Positions 12,122 through 24,200 of a DNA stretch of 64,000 bases are shown here, piece after piece. Under the pieces are notes generated by a model, which saw nothing but the letters and a program-made list of their open reading frames with translations, was not told the DNA's origin and made no database searches. Position 1 is the first letter of the stretch. Every line of letters begins with the position of its first letter. This DNA comes from Branchiostoma floridae (lineage: Eukaryota > Chordata > Leptocardii > Amphioxiformes > Branchiostomatidae), in contig NC_049989.1 in assembly GCF_000003815.2 (NCBI RefSeq), positions 16,466,522-16,530,521 on the forward strand, written 5' to 3'. The translations under genes were made by a program, and so were the position numbers.

Positions 12122-13392
12122 TGAATTAAGATCCTTGAAAATCCACCTATCCCTTGAACATTTTGGCCCGATCTGGAGACTGTTTCTCAGTGCTTTTTAT
12201 GCTACTCGGGCCCCAATATTAATGGGAAGGCCCAACTCTGATGTTTGCCCTATAGTGCTCTCACTCAGGTATAAGTTGATGGCAATTGTATTATGTTGTT
12301 CCACGTTGATAATTATTAATCTTATGTGTGTGAAGTCAAGTAACAGAAAGTTATGCCATTCATGCCTTTGAATCAGGATAGGAATGTGTCATAAAGGAAA
12401 GCTTGACAATCAGTCCACAACCAATGCTGAGCACTGAATATGAAAATAAAGCAGTAAGAAAAAAAAACGCTGTTTTGAAATGTGTCACGAATGTGCCTGT
12501 GTGTTTATTCATGGTAAAGTATTTTATGCATATTAATCGAAAGTAAAGATAAAGGATGGGACTTGATATCACTAACTTTATGCCATGGTCGAATTCCAAG
12601 CCGGGATTTTTTGCGAAAACGAGAAATAAAATTGTACTGTAATGGGAGTAGGGGCGTAGTAGAAAGACTGGATAAGCCGTAACTCTGGTTTAATACAGTA
12701 CATGTATCAAAGTTTACATTAGGCGAAATAGAAATGGCCATGCTTAGTTTTAGACATCCTAGTCCTTATAAACTTTGTGCTTTGCACTTAGTTTTAAGCA
12801 CGGACCCACTTTTTCACCTAAATGATTTTAAAAACATTTGCCAACCAATCGACACACTCCGTTTCAACGTCTTTTCTGAAGACAGTCGTATTGGATGGGA
12901 TTCCTGAATTGTTTTCTGCTAATGCGAATATGTTTTAGTTTCTTATTTAATTTAACAAATGAAATACTGAATCAAGTAAACGATAGTTTTAAATGGGCAC
13001 TTTCTGTCAAAACTAGTCCATCAAGCAGCACCTCCTGGCGCCCAAGGTTATATTGCACCGTTCAGTGATCATACACCTTGCAGCATTTTGTAAGGAAGCT
13101 TTTTGTTTCACAAATTAGAAATGGAATTTTCATGTCACTTCAGAACGTGACAATTAAAGCTCAACTCAACGCTCACTTAATGTCATTTGACTGAATATCC
13201 CATTGTTTTTTTTTTGGGGGGGGGATGTCTTTAAATAGATATATGTCGATACTGTAAAGGCGATCACCTTCTCAAGACAACCTGCTCAAGACGACTCTTG
13301 AAGTTTCCCCAAGCACGACAACGACCACTGGTACTTGACTAAGACGACCTTGATCAAGAGTGTGTCGGTCGCACGTTACTTTATTGCTACAC
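12122..13392. other. Intergenic, nothing recognised
   Basis: Only short, non-conserved open frames and an 18-base T/G homopolymer tract near 13206. No splice-consistent coding exon or RNA gene seen. Confidence 0.5.
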
Positions 13393-13602
13393 GTTAACGC
13401 TAGTTCACCTTTATTCGCAGGGTAACCTTTATCCGTTGTATTTAACACCAGGGTATTTCAGGATATCAAGTTGACGGACGGAGGTCTCAAACTGCATTAT
13501 AATGAAAAAAATGCACCGTCCATCAATGTGATATACCTAGATATCCTGTTTTTAGGTACAACGGATATAGGTTACCCCGCGAATAAAGGTGAACTATCGT
13601 TA
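13393..13602. repeat. Palindromic MITE, CTAGTTCACCTTTAT family, copy 2
   Basis: Ends TTAACGCTAGTTCACCTTTA and AATAAAGGTGAACTATCGTTA, each followed inward by GGGTAACC / GGTTACCCC. About 210 bp. Related to 3360-3578 and 28798-28971. Confidence 0.85.
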
Positions 13603-14142
13603 CACACTCCGCGGTTTTTCCCAATATGCCGATAGAGCATTCTAAATCTTATAGCGTCGCCTAGCGTAACGATATTCCTCACTTCGGGACGTCGTTCGGA
13701 TAGGACGTTGAATAGAGGTCCAGTCCTTTGAGGTCCACAACACTTATCAAAAAGATGTGAGTGGATCAAATGAAAATGAAATGAACCAAAAAAAGAGAGA
13801 AAAATTTGCTTCATTCATAGGCAAGCTGTTTATCGCCCCCAGCTATGACCTCCCGGGTTAGATCTGGAACTTTGATTGGTCACCAATTGCAATGCCTCAG
13901 GCCTCAGGTCAGCAGACATGTACTATTGTAGCCACCTTCGCAAACTTTTGGATCGGCGGTGTTTGCTATTGGAGGGAGCGCTGATTTGTGATTTTTAACA
14001 TGGGCTAAAGTTGACTCTTTCCCTAGAAAGGTTTATCCCCGCTACCTCAAATGATAAACGCCGATGCTGCAGAAGTCTGCGAAGGAGGTAATATGTTGTA
14101 AGCAATTTTAGATGACCTAAGTGTATGTCTTCCCGCGTCCGG

Positions 14143-14350
14143 TTTAGGCCTACGTCACATTTCCTACTCGGGGCCCGGCCGGGCTGTTGCGGAAACGAAA
14201 AATTAGATCTTATGGCAATGAATATGCACAAGGCATGCCGTTGAATTGTTTTTGGTCCGTTTTGTGTTTTTGTTGTCTTTTGTATCATATTTATCGTTCC
14301 GGAAAGCTGCCCGGTCGGGCCCCTTTGTGGAAATGTGACCTTAGCCTTAG
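14143..14350. repeat. GC-rich palindromic element X, copy 1
   Basis: Ends TTAGGCCTACGTCACATTTCC and GGAAATGTGACCTTAGCCTTA with an inner CGGGGCCCGGCCGGGC / GCCCGGTCGGGCCCC. Copies at 34989-35213 and 57789-57987. It abuts element Y. Confidence 0.75.
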
Positions 14351-14586
14351 GGCCCAATTGGAAAAAGGGGCCTTGCCGGGCAGTTCACTGGCTGTTTATA
14401 TGGCACTTTTTCGGGCTTGACCCCTATGTAGCCCCGTGGGATACCTTGCGGCTCCCCGGGATGTTTTAGGGCCCGGTCGGGCACCGGGTTGAACACCGAG
14501 GGGTACCCCCGTATCCAGTAGTCTACTGGGACAAATTTGTGGCTTCGGGGCCCGAAGGGCACGGATGTAATTGGGACCTAAGCATA
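14342..14586. repeat. GC-rich palindromic element Y, copy 1
   Basis: Ends TTAGGGCCCAATTGGAAAAA and GTAATTGGGACCTAAGC, with GGGCCCGGTCGGGCACC inside. A second copy lies at 35346-35662. In both places X and Y are close neighbours. Overlapping minus-strand open frames here are not genes. Confidence 0.7.
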
Positions 14587-15146
14587 AGTGGTGGAACTTT
14601 GACATGCTAATAATAGTTTGACGCAAAATAAATGGGCGGACAGGTTAGACGACATTTGAGACAAAAGTGACTCCCTGGCATATTAGCACTGCAACCTTGA
14701 AGATCTCTAACGTTGTCGCACATTTTGTCTCACAGGTGGGAGGATATCATTCTACTTCACAACACCGCATGTGATGGCTACTCTATAAGTAAGAGTTCAG
14801 CTCCGGCTGTTTTTGACGTCTTCTAAGCGTTTTAGCCGGGCTTTCTATTACGTCTCCTTTTCTTCATGTCCTTCGACAGTATGTTTTGGCTAGGAATGTG
14901 TCTCGAGCACTACAATGGTTTCTTACAGCACAGTCTTGCTCAAGAATCTCTGTGAACTCACTGCCAGTTCACTGACAGCTGAAACATCGGGCGGACATGC
15001 GGTATTGTGGCATACGCCAGGTAGACCATTGACGCGTATGGGAACTGTCTATGTTATGCAAATACGGATGACTTGTACAATACTAGTACGTGCACTTGTG
15101 TAGTAACGCCTTAGGTAAATCACACACCTGGCCGCGAGATGTCTAT

Positions 15147-15360
15147 ATACTGTAAATGCAGAAATGTTCGCGGTGGATTAATGTTCGCGGTTTTCGCGGT
15201 GGCCACTTCACTGCGAACTTAAACCCGCCGCGAATACTTTTCTATTATGGTATTAGACTGCTGTCTATGGTGTTACCGCGAACTTAAATCCACCGTGAAA
15301 AGTCCGTTTTCCCGCTATCGCGAAATTAAATCCCCGTGAACTTAAATGCATTTACAGTAT
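15147..15360. repeat. Palindromic MITE, ATACTGTAAATGCA family, best-preserved copy
   Basis: Ends ATACTGTAAATGCAGAAATG and AAATGCATTTACAGTAT flank alternating TTCGCGGT / ACCGCGAA blocks. It is bounded by a possible 5-bp direct repeat TCTAT (15142-15146 and 15361-15365). About 560 bp upstream of the first SLC13 start codon. Confidence 0.85.
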
Positions 15361-15925
15361 TCTATAAAGGTCAGCTTGGAATATTCTATTCTTACAGCTT
15401 CCAAGGTAAATGATACGCCATTAGAAAATCGCACAGTCAAACCTGTACAAGTGACCACCTCTGTATAGGGAAAACATGGCCAATGTGACCACCATGTGTG
15501 TATAATTTTCCACATTGATATAACTTTAAGCATTAAAAATTCCTGTCTATAGTGACCACATGTCCACATGTGCACACACATGTAGTCAATATATCCTTGG
15601 TCCCTTGAGCGGTCTTCTAATAATATTTGATATAGTGTCCCATATCTTTGCATAAGTCAGTTGTATGTTTGATGTGCTGTCTTTTCTTGGGCGAGTTTTC
15701 AGAGTCTAACTATGTATAAGCCATAGGTTTTCCGCACTGCAAGTCTAGAGTTGAATAAGGGGCGTGCTGTGTACATGTACGTGTGCAGGCATGTTCAACA
15801 AAGGTTTATTAGACCACGCCAGACTCAAACATTACGTAATTGATTGTGCCTACATGTACATGTTTACTTATTCAGGTAGTTGGGCGACTTCCAAAGTAGC
15901 GCAAGAGTGGTAGAACGTCTTCAAG
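15361..15925 (+). promoter_or_regulatory. Upstream flank and likely 5' UTR of first SLC13 gene
   Basis: The last 50 bases before the ATG (GCGACTTCCAAAGTAGCGC, then GTGGTAGAACGTCTTCAAG) are clearly related to the bases before the second SLC13 ATG at 32168 (GCGAGTTCCAAAGTAACGCC, then GTGGTGGAAACGTCTTGCAAG). The similarity extends to CAACAAAGGTTTAT / CAACAAAAGTTTAT about 130 bp upstream. This supports a duplicated promoter and 5' UTR. I see no clear TATA box. The 15420-15600 part looks like a dispersed repeat. Confidence 0.5.
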
Positions 15926-18900
15926 ATGGGGTACAACGTCTTGAAGGAACTGTGGGCCTTCCGAAAATCATTCATATTTTGGTTTGTACCCATTGCTGCG
16001 TGCCCGCTGCCTATATACTTTGGTGTGGCCGAGACGGACTTCTACAAGGTAAGTCAGGACCAAGATAGATCTAAAGTTGGGCTCTAGTACGACAGAATGG
16101 CTTCCAATGGGGCTTGACTGTAAACCTACCAAACAAAGAGTTAGCTGTAGCAATGTGTAGGAATCTGCAAGGCGTAGCAAGATGTGTAGCAATCTGCGAG
16201 GCGTAGCAGCATATGTAGCAATCGGCGAGGTGTAGCAACATGTGTAGCAATCTGCGAGGCGTAACGACATATGTAGCAATCTGCAAGGTGTATACGTAGC
16301 AACATGTGTAGAATTCTGTGAGGCGTAACAACAAGTGAAGCAATCTGCGAGGTGTAGCAACATGTGTAGAATCCTGTGAGGTGTAGCAACATGTGTAGCA
16401 ATCTGCGAGGCGTAGCAACATGTGTAGCAATCTGCGAGGCGTAACAACATGTGTAGCAATCTGCGATGTGTAGAAACATAAGAGGTATAGCAACATGTAT
16501 AGCAACCTGCAAAAATATGCTTCATTGTGTTTAACATCTAACGTTATCTCAGTAACACCAAAGAAGAAGGAGAGCTATTCTTTAATTTTTTAATTGGTGT
16601 TTAAGGCGGTGCATGAACTTATCAATACTCTCTGTTACCACTCTGTCCCCTTTACGTGTCGATTATTACCTCTTGAGTAAACTGGTTGATAATCGATCAT
16701 TTCAAAGTTCAACGTGTGAAATATAGAAGTAAAGATATGAAATATAAAGGTCTGACGTGCATGAGTTATCAAGTTCTTTTACCATCTAGCGCACAGCTCG
16801 CCTTGTTAGTGGATACGATATATGATTCAGATCACAAAAGTTTGTTGTGAAAATATGTTAAGAGCGTTTGTTAGATTGGTATGTTTACTAATTGTCAACC
16901 ACAGCTAAGGTAAGATTTTGAAGGGTGGTTTATTACCTCTTGAGCAAACGTTTCGATAATCAATCCTTTCATTGCTCAAAGGGCAGGTACAAAAATATTG
17001 ACGTACAGGTGTACAACACAAAGAATTGGTGTATAGACGAGATGGAAATAACGTTAATTATCTAGTCCTTAAGCTTCCCCTTTCTAGCACATAAGTCATT
17101 GTGTTGGAGGATAGGAATATGCTCTAAGCACTGGTTCGGCTCCGGCTATTTTTTCAACATGTTTAGGGCGTTTTTACTTTTTATCTTGTCTACTTTCCTT
17201 TATGTCCGCTGGCCAAATGATTTGAAGAAAAGGGAACAAAATAGAACCCTGACAAAAGCGTCCAAAAACACGTCAAAAACAGCCCGAGCCAAACCTCTGC
17301 TGGGAGAGTAGCTCTTGGTCACACAAAAAATGGGTTACGAGGGGCTGTTTGATGTGTATGTTTACTCCATGTCCACCACAGATAAGGCTGTATTTTATAC
17401 CCGCCTCACATTATATACGATCTTCGGACGTACTTCGCGATCGCAGGAAGGTCGGCTGATTTTAAGATCTTAAGATGGTCTTGCGTATTTTTCGCCCAAA
17501 ACCTGTTCCCCTCACATATAAGCGAGCCTCGTGCGATCGACGGTGAATAAATCTATGATAATGAACCTCCCATGACCTCTTGCACGCGGACAAGGGAATA
17601 CAAAACGTTCCTCAAAAAAGGCAAGAGATCAATAAATGTTGTTTATTTTGCTGTCGGAATCTTTTTAACCAATGAATGGAATGCGCGGGCATAATATAAA
17701 TAACACAAGAAAGGAAAGTGTGTCACAAAGCCAGCCTACATACTGCCACAGGGGCCACAATGTTAGAATTACCCTCACATTCCCAGAAATTCAATATTTG
17801 TAAACAATCGGAAGTCGGGTGAACGTCGCCCGAATGTCGCCCGACTAACGTGCGTTCGCCATCCGATTTGCGTTCGATGATTAATAACTATGTCTGTGCT
17901 CGCCTATCGGTCTTCAATCGTTGGATTGACGCAAGACTATTGACCGATACCCTTGCGAGGTACGCACGATTTGCACGCACGATCTGCGACTCGGTAACGA
18001 GCTCTGCGATCTCGGAGATCTCCTGCGACTTGTCGCTTATGTTAAGAACATGTTTCGCTGCACCGCGACCGTCGTAAGACTCCTGAAAATTGCCGGCGAT
18101 CCCTAAAAATCGCAAGATGATCGTGAGAACACAAGACGTCTTACTCACGAAAATGTCATTTAGAGCTCGTAAACTAGTCTTCCGATCGAATCGCGCCTAA
18201 TGTGAGGGGGTTATTACACCACTCTGAACTGTCATTCGTGATAAGATCTAGATATTGTTGCCACCATCACCATTGAAAACGTGTTGTATAGTTTGTAATA
18301 TAGCAAAACCTGGGATGTAAAATTCTTCAGGAATTAGGTATTTGACCCTATAGCTAAAAAAAGGTAAAGTCCTTCCCGCGCCTGATGGCACATAGGGCGG
18401 CGCCCATCTCTGTTCCAGTAGCCCTGGGCCACACAACTTTGTGCAATCACTACAGCGGGGGGCTAGTCCACTGGTAGCGGTGTGTCTTCAACTTCCATAC
18501 TCTTTCTCTTTGCTGAGTGCTAAGCAGAGAAAGCAGCATGAAACTTTTTTAAAGTCTTTGGTATGACTCGGCCGGGGATCGAACTCACGACCTACCGGAT
18601 GCAAGGCGAAAACTCTACCCACTTGGCCATTGACCTTAGAGCTAGCTGATAATAACAGATAAGAAAGTCAACTGAGCAACACCTCGACTGGTACGAAATA
18701 TTTGCGTTTAGTGCAGTGACCGCTAGGTGAGTATGGGGAGAAACCGGGTCAAACGAGCAAGTGCTAAATTGTAGCCTAAGCCAAACACACTATTCAGATT
18801 AGCCATTGTTTAAAACCTATTATTCATATATACTTAAGACGTTGTGAAAACAGTTCGTACGTCATGTAGGTACGATACAAAGGGAATAACTCACTGGACT

Positions 18901-21194
18901 ATAGCATGTTGGCGGCGTTACAGAGTACTAAATGAATTGTTGTGTTACCATTGACGTGGTAAAGGAAATATCATACAGAACGTACAAGTGTGACTAAAAT
19001 GACAACAAAACACACAATCTTTATCGATAAAATCAGTTAAGGTCTCTGTCACATCGCTCGGTCCCAGTGTCCCAACCAACGTACCGTAGCTTCTGTGATA
19101 TAGCCCTTTACAAATTTGCGAACTACGTTGTTGAAGTATATTATATTGACACATGATACCGCTTGTCAAAAGGGGGGTTAGGTCTAAAGTTCGACAGCTT
19201 CGGGTGGTGAAAAGCTGTTGTTTTTACTTTAAAGTTTCCTTTCTTACTTCTGAAAAACATGAACACTAACAAAGACCGTTACCTGACAACAACAGTGGCT
19301 AAGTTGAATAGAATGACGATGGTGGTCGGTCAATATTACACTTAGGGAAAGTTCATTCAAGCTATACTTCGTTTGGTTCATGTATTCAGTAAGGTGTTCA
19401 ACTGTGGCGTCATGTTAGCGTAATTGTTCGGGTGCAGGCCCAAAACCCAAAGGGTTCGACTTCTCCGACAAGCCACCGATATTGTGCCCTTGGGAAGGAA
19501 CTTTACAAGACTTTCCTCACCCCAGCCAGGTGTAAATATGGGCACCTGACTTCGGTAGGGGAGGTAAAGGGTGGTGGAAGGAGAGGGATGGGCTCCACCT
19601 TCCAACACCGTGCCTTAGACACAGTGGATAACAAACCACTGCCCTTACGTCCTCAAAAAGTCTTTGGGGCTATTTTTATCTACCATTGATTAAACTGTGC
19701 TTCCTTTGAAGGCTAATACAAAATTGTAGTATCATGAAATCCAAACAAGAGCTCAAACGAGCTTTCCCTGTGTTTGCAATGTTTATACGGTGAACACAAG
19801 TCAAGTCAAGTTTATTACACATCGGTACAATGTACAATGTATGGCAATGTACAGATGGTGACTGTATACGTCAGGGTGTCGCTAGGTTTGGGAACTTGGG
19901 AAATATTGACTGGGTCATTTGATCATGGCTGCGTCAGGACATGTTGAACAACCAAAGATCAGGTCTAGACAGGTTCTGGAGCCGAACAACAGAAAGGACG
20001 TGTTGTGTCTCGACTTTGAAAAATTGCTGCGCAAGCTACGGGCCTTTGTTTTGTAAACAGATTTAAAATGATCCAATAGTCACGTAGTTGGTTGTACTAT
20101 AAGTGGGTATGTCACAGTGCAGCGCCTTTGTGCGACAAACTTTGCGAATCTTTGACAAATGTTCCATTACGGTCACAGTGACGTGTGAATCATTTGCGTA
20201 TGAAGTCAAGATGAACAGGTGTTTGGATATCACAGTGTTGTAGCTGAATTAAAAAAGAACACAGCGACAGATATGCATCAAAAGAATTTGCAGTGATTAA
20301 AAACAGTTTTGTGCAATGATATCACGTATAGGCGACTTTTCCGTGACTGTCTGTCACCTTTCTCAGGGTAATACTAACTGGTACTTTTCCACACTGCAGC
20401 TAGGTGTCGCTTCTAACGATGCGGTTCCAAACGTACAATAATGTCATATATGCGGTCCCAAACGTGCAATATCATGTTGTAGATAAGGTAGATGTTATCA
20501 TTGTCATTAATTGTGGATTGTTTAAGAAATGATATATTTGCATTATGCAACTATTGTGATATCGGTCCGCAGACTAGTAGGTCCACAAACGGGCCTGGGG
20601 TAGGCTGTTTATATTTGCAGACGACTTTTTAGTCAGTCGCTTATTTCGTCATCATAACATAACACAGAGACCATGCATTCCTGTGTAGTCATGATTTAAA
20701 GCCTGGTACCCACTGGCACGCCGTCAAAACACGGAGCAACGTCGACATGTTTCACAGAGGTCAAAAAGTCCAGTTAGTCATTGTGTACACGTTCTTGTGC
20801 TCTTTAGTAATTGAAGCTTGATCAAACAGGTTGTGTAACCTTTGATTGTGAACTCTGGACTATTCAATTAATCATGTAACATCGACTATCATAGTTCCAC
20901 CAGGTGCCATTATACCGCCACCCCCCCCAAAAAAAACGTTGTTATAAAGGCCTTCTCAATATTGTCTTCAACACCTAATGTTAAATATCCTAAATAATCC
21001 AAAATAATCCAAGAAATCTCTCTCTCGCCTTTCTCACCCTCAAAGACGNNNNNNNNNNNNNNNNNNNNNNNNNNNNNNNNNNNNNNNNNNNNNNNNNNNN
21101 NNNNNNNNNNNNNNNNNNNNNNNNNNNNNNNNNNNNNNNNNNNNNNNNCTGGTGCGCGGCCATGGGTTCGATTGAGACGAAACACACACATGCG

Positions 21195-21227
<33 letters not shown>

Positions 21228-24200
21228 TCACTCGCACACGCACACCTACACACACACACACACTCACTCACATGGTTGTAAATAAATACCTTTGTTCTTA
21301 AATTAACTTAAATCTTATTCCCCTATTTCACTGTCATTCTTCATTTCCCAGGAAGCAGCATGTGCCTACGTGGTGATCATCATGGCGTTTTACTGGATGT
21401 TTGAGGTGGTGCCCCTGGCTGTCACAGCTCTCATACCACTCATACTCTACCCGGTCATGGGGGTCCAACCGTCTGGGGACGTCAGCAAGAACTATCTCAA
21501 GGTACGTCTTACAAATTACCTCATACTCTACCCGGTCATGGGGGTACAACCGTCTGGGGACGTCAGCAAGAACTATCTCAAGGTACGTCTTACAAACTAC
21601 CTCATACTCAGCAAGAACTATCTCAAGGTACGTCTTACAAACTACCTCATACTCAGCAAGAACTATCTCAAGGTACGTCTTACAAACTACCTCATACTCT
21701 ACCCAGTCATGGGGGTCCAACCGTCTGGGGACGTCAGCAAGAACTATCTCAAGGTACAAACTGATCTAAAGGAAACTGTCCCACAACCTTGTTGAAAATA
21801 ATGGAGACGTAAGATATCATTCTATAACTTCAATACATATGAAGCATGTAGGTATGGGTGTCCCTTTGGCTCAACTGGTAGCATCCTCACAGTGGAGCTG
21901 GTTACAACTAGTTGGTAACTGGGAGAACCCTATTTAATTCTGGGGAAGTGTATCTCGCTTGGGGCTGCCTTTCAAGGGACGAAACATGGGGGTCCCGTGT
22001 TCGTAGAAGTGCCTCGTGCACGTTACAAAGGGAATGCTAACAACCCCTTCCTGCAAAAACATACCCTGCTACAGAAACAGCATGGAAACTTGCTGCCCAA
22101 TGTGCAGTTAGGAACTACAAACTGAAAGAGCGAACATCTGGTATTTGAGCTGAAAGTCAATGAGTGATCCCGATGTATGTGTTGTGTACAGGACACCAAT
22201 GTGCTGTTCATAGGCGGCCTGTTGGTTGCAGTAGCTATAGAACATGTCAACCTGCACAAGAGGATCGCACTCGGGGTTCTGCTAGTCGTCGGGTCACAGC
22301 CAAGATGGTAAGTGTGTCAAAAACGTCGATAAAAAGAAAACAAATTTGTAGAATTTCAGGACCCGAACAAATGTGCCATGCTCCCATGTTGTAACGTATA
22401 CGTCCACACACATTCACAGCGACCCTTTGTTGTATGTACCTATAACGTTATAAATCTAGTCATATTTACTTTCAGATATTGAAACGCACTTTTGCAGATA
22501 CCCTCAATCCTCAATTTATATCACTTCCCTTATGATAATATGATGATGGCTATGACTATGACGATGATGATGACGTTGATAGGGATGGTGATGACCAAGT
22601 TGATAACGAAAACGATGATGATGATGAATGTTTTTGTCATTGTGTTACTGTATTCAGGTTGATGCTGGGTTTTATGCTGGCCACTGCCTTCCTGTCCATG
22701 TGGATCAGTAACACTGCCACCACCGCCATGATGACTCCCATAGGCGCAGCCGTACTGGCGGAACTCTTCAAGGACGAGGATAAACTGGCTAAAGAAGGTG
22801 ACCCCTGGTTTGTTGTTATTACTGCATACCCGGTAAACCGGCACATGACATAGCACACCAGGTTTGTACTGAACAGTACAAGATGCATATCTGGAGAGAT
22901 TTAGTTGATCCACTCATAAGGGGATTGTCCCCTACTCTTCTTTTCGATAAAACGTGGTGGGTTCTTTGATGACGCGCTCTCTTCAAATGCTTAACCAAGA
23001 TTTAACGCCCTTTCCGAGAAGTCCCGAACGAAAGCTAGGTACTTGGATGAAGAGAGAAAAATTAGTGCAAATTGCCTTTCGCAAGGGAGCAACGTCATGC
23101 AGTGGCATGTCGGGAAATTCAAACCGTTACGCCAACATTACGCCAATTTTTTTATTTTAGCTTAAATGCTTCAGTTATTTTTAGTGATGCAGAGCGCAGT
23201 TCACGAAAGTTAATCCGGCGAAAAGGCAAAAGGTTCGGTCTCTGTCCTCAGTATTTGTTCGCTCAAAGGGCATAGTTGGTTTGATGAAGTTTTGAATTCT
23301 TCCCGGACATATCACTTGTTGTAACGTTTCTTCAAAGGATAGATGTTTGGTGTTTTTTTTTCAACAGTAGCTACTATTTTGGTTTGCAGGTGTACTTCTC
23401 TAACTTGAACTCCGAGTCTAAGGCTGTGAAACTTTATTCAGCACAGTAAAAATACTGGATTGGTCTTAGCGTAACTTAACTTGTTTTTTGTTGTTGTACA
23501 TTCCATCCAAACAGTGGAGGGTGAAAGCAACGAGGCTGTCGAGTTGGACGCCATAGACGTAGAAGGCAAACCGCCCGAGTATGAGTAAGTTTTTATGGTA
23601 TCATACGATTGTTAAAATAGGAATTTGTCATATGAGACCTTGTTGCGAATCTGGAGAAATTTATCAAATGGACAACCTAAAAAACATTTATAAGATATTT
23701 GTTAAATGCTGCTAGTGGATAAAACGATCAAGATAATCCAGAGAGAGATGGTGTAAGTGGTACATGTATAATCTTATGTACGCCCCCCCCCCTCCACACA
23801 CCTTCCGGTTGAATATCCATTGCTCTATAAGACTATAACCTTTCGTGCTCTGGGTGTATTCACTTGGTCTTCTACCACTGCCAGTCAGTCTGAAAGACTA
23901 TGAACTATGAACTAACAAAATATCACTGGACCGGTAATTCATCACAGTGACTGTATTTCTCTGACAGCAATGTAGTCGCAGAGAATGGAGAAGCTGTAAC
24001 GGAACAACAGGAGGTAAGACAAAAAAGGATGTCTCTTCCCGTCACATTTTCCAACATTTCAATTGCTACATCATCTGCACGTTAAAACTCAAAAAGAACT
24101 TCATAACTCTGTGAAGAAATGAATTGTGTAAAAGATTTGCAAGGGGTTCAGACGATAGACAGGGGAGGCAACAGATGCACTCAGATTAAGCGGGCTGTGT

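Noticed and set aside
13995-14626. Several frames of 70-120 codons with Pro/Arg/Gly-rich sequence
   Set aside because: They lie in palindromic elements X and Y, repeated at 35 kb and 57.8 kb with different frames.
16141-16510. CRISPR-like regular 29-bp repeats
   Set aside because: Units are contiguous with no unique spacers, and the setting is a eukaryotic intron.
15968-16537. Three overlapping minus-strand open frames, up to 189 codons, rich in Cys, Tyr and His
   Set aside because: They are all translations of one 29-bp minisatellite. The unit length is not divisible by three, so every frame cycles through the same peptide.
18480-18635. Functional tRNA gene on the minus strand
   Set aside because: A- and B-box-like sequences are present but there is no paired acceptor stem. 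The context fits a SINE.
21334-21759. 141-codon minus-strand frame with repeated [11 protein letters not shown]
   Set aside because: Antisense shadow of the duplicated SLC13-A exon 2 terminus.
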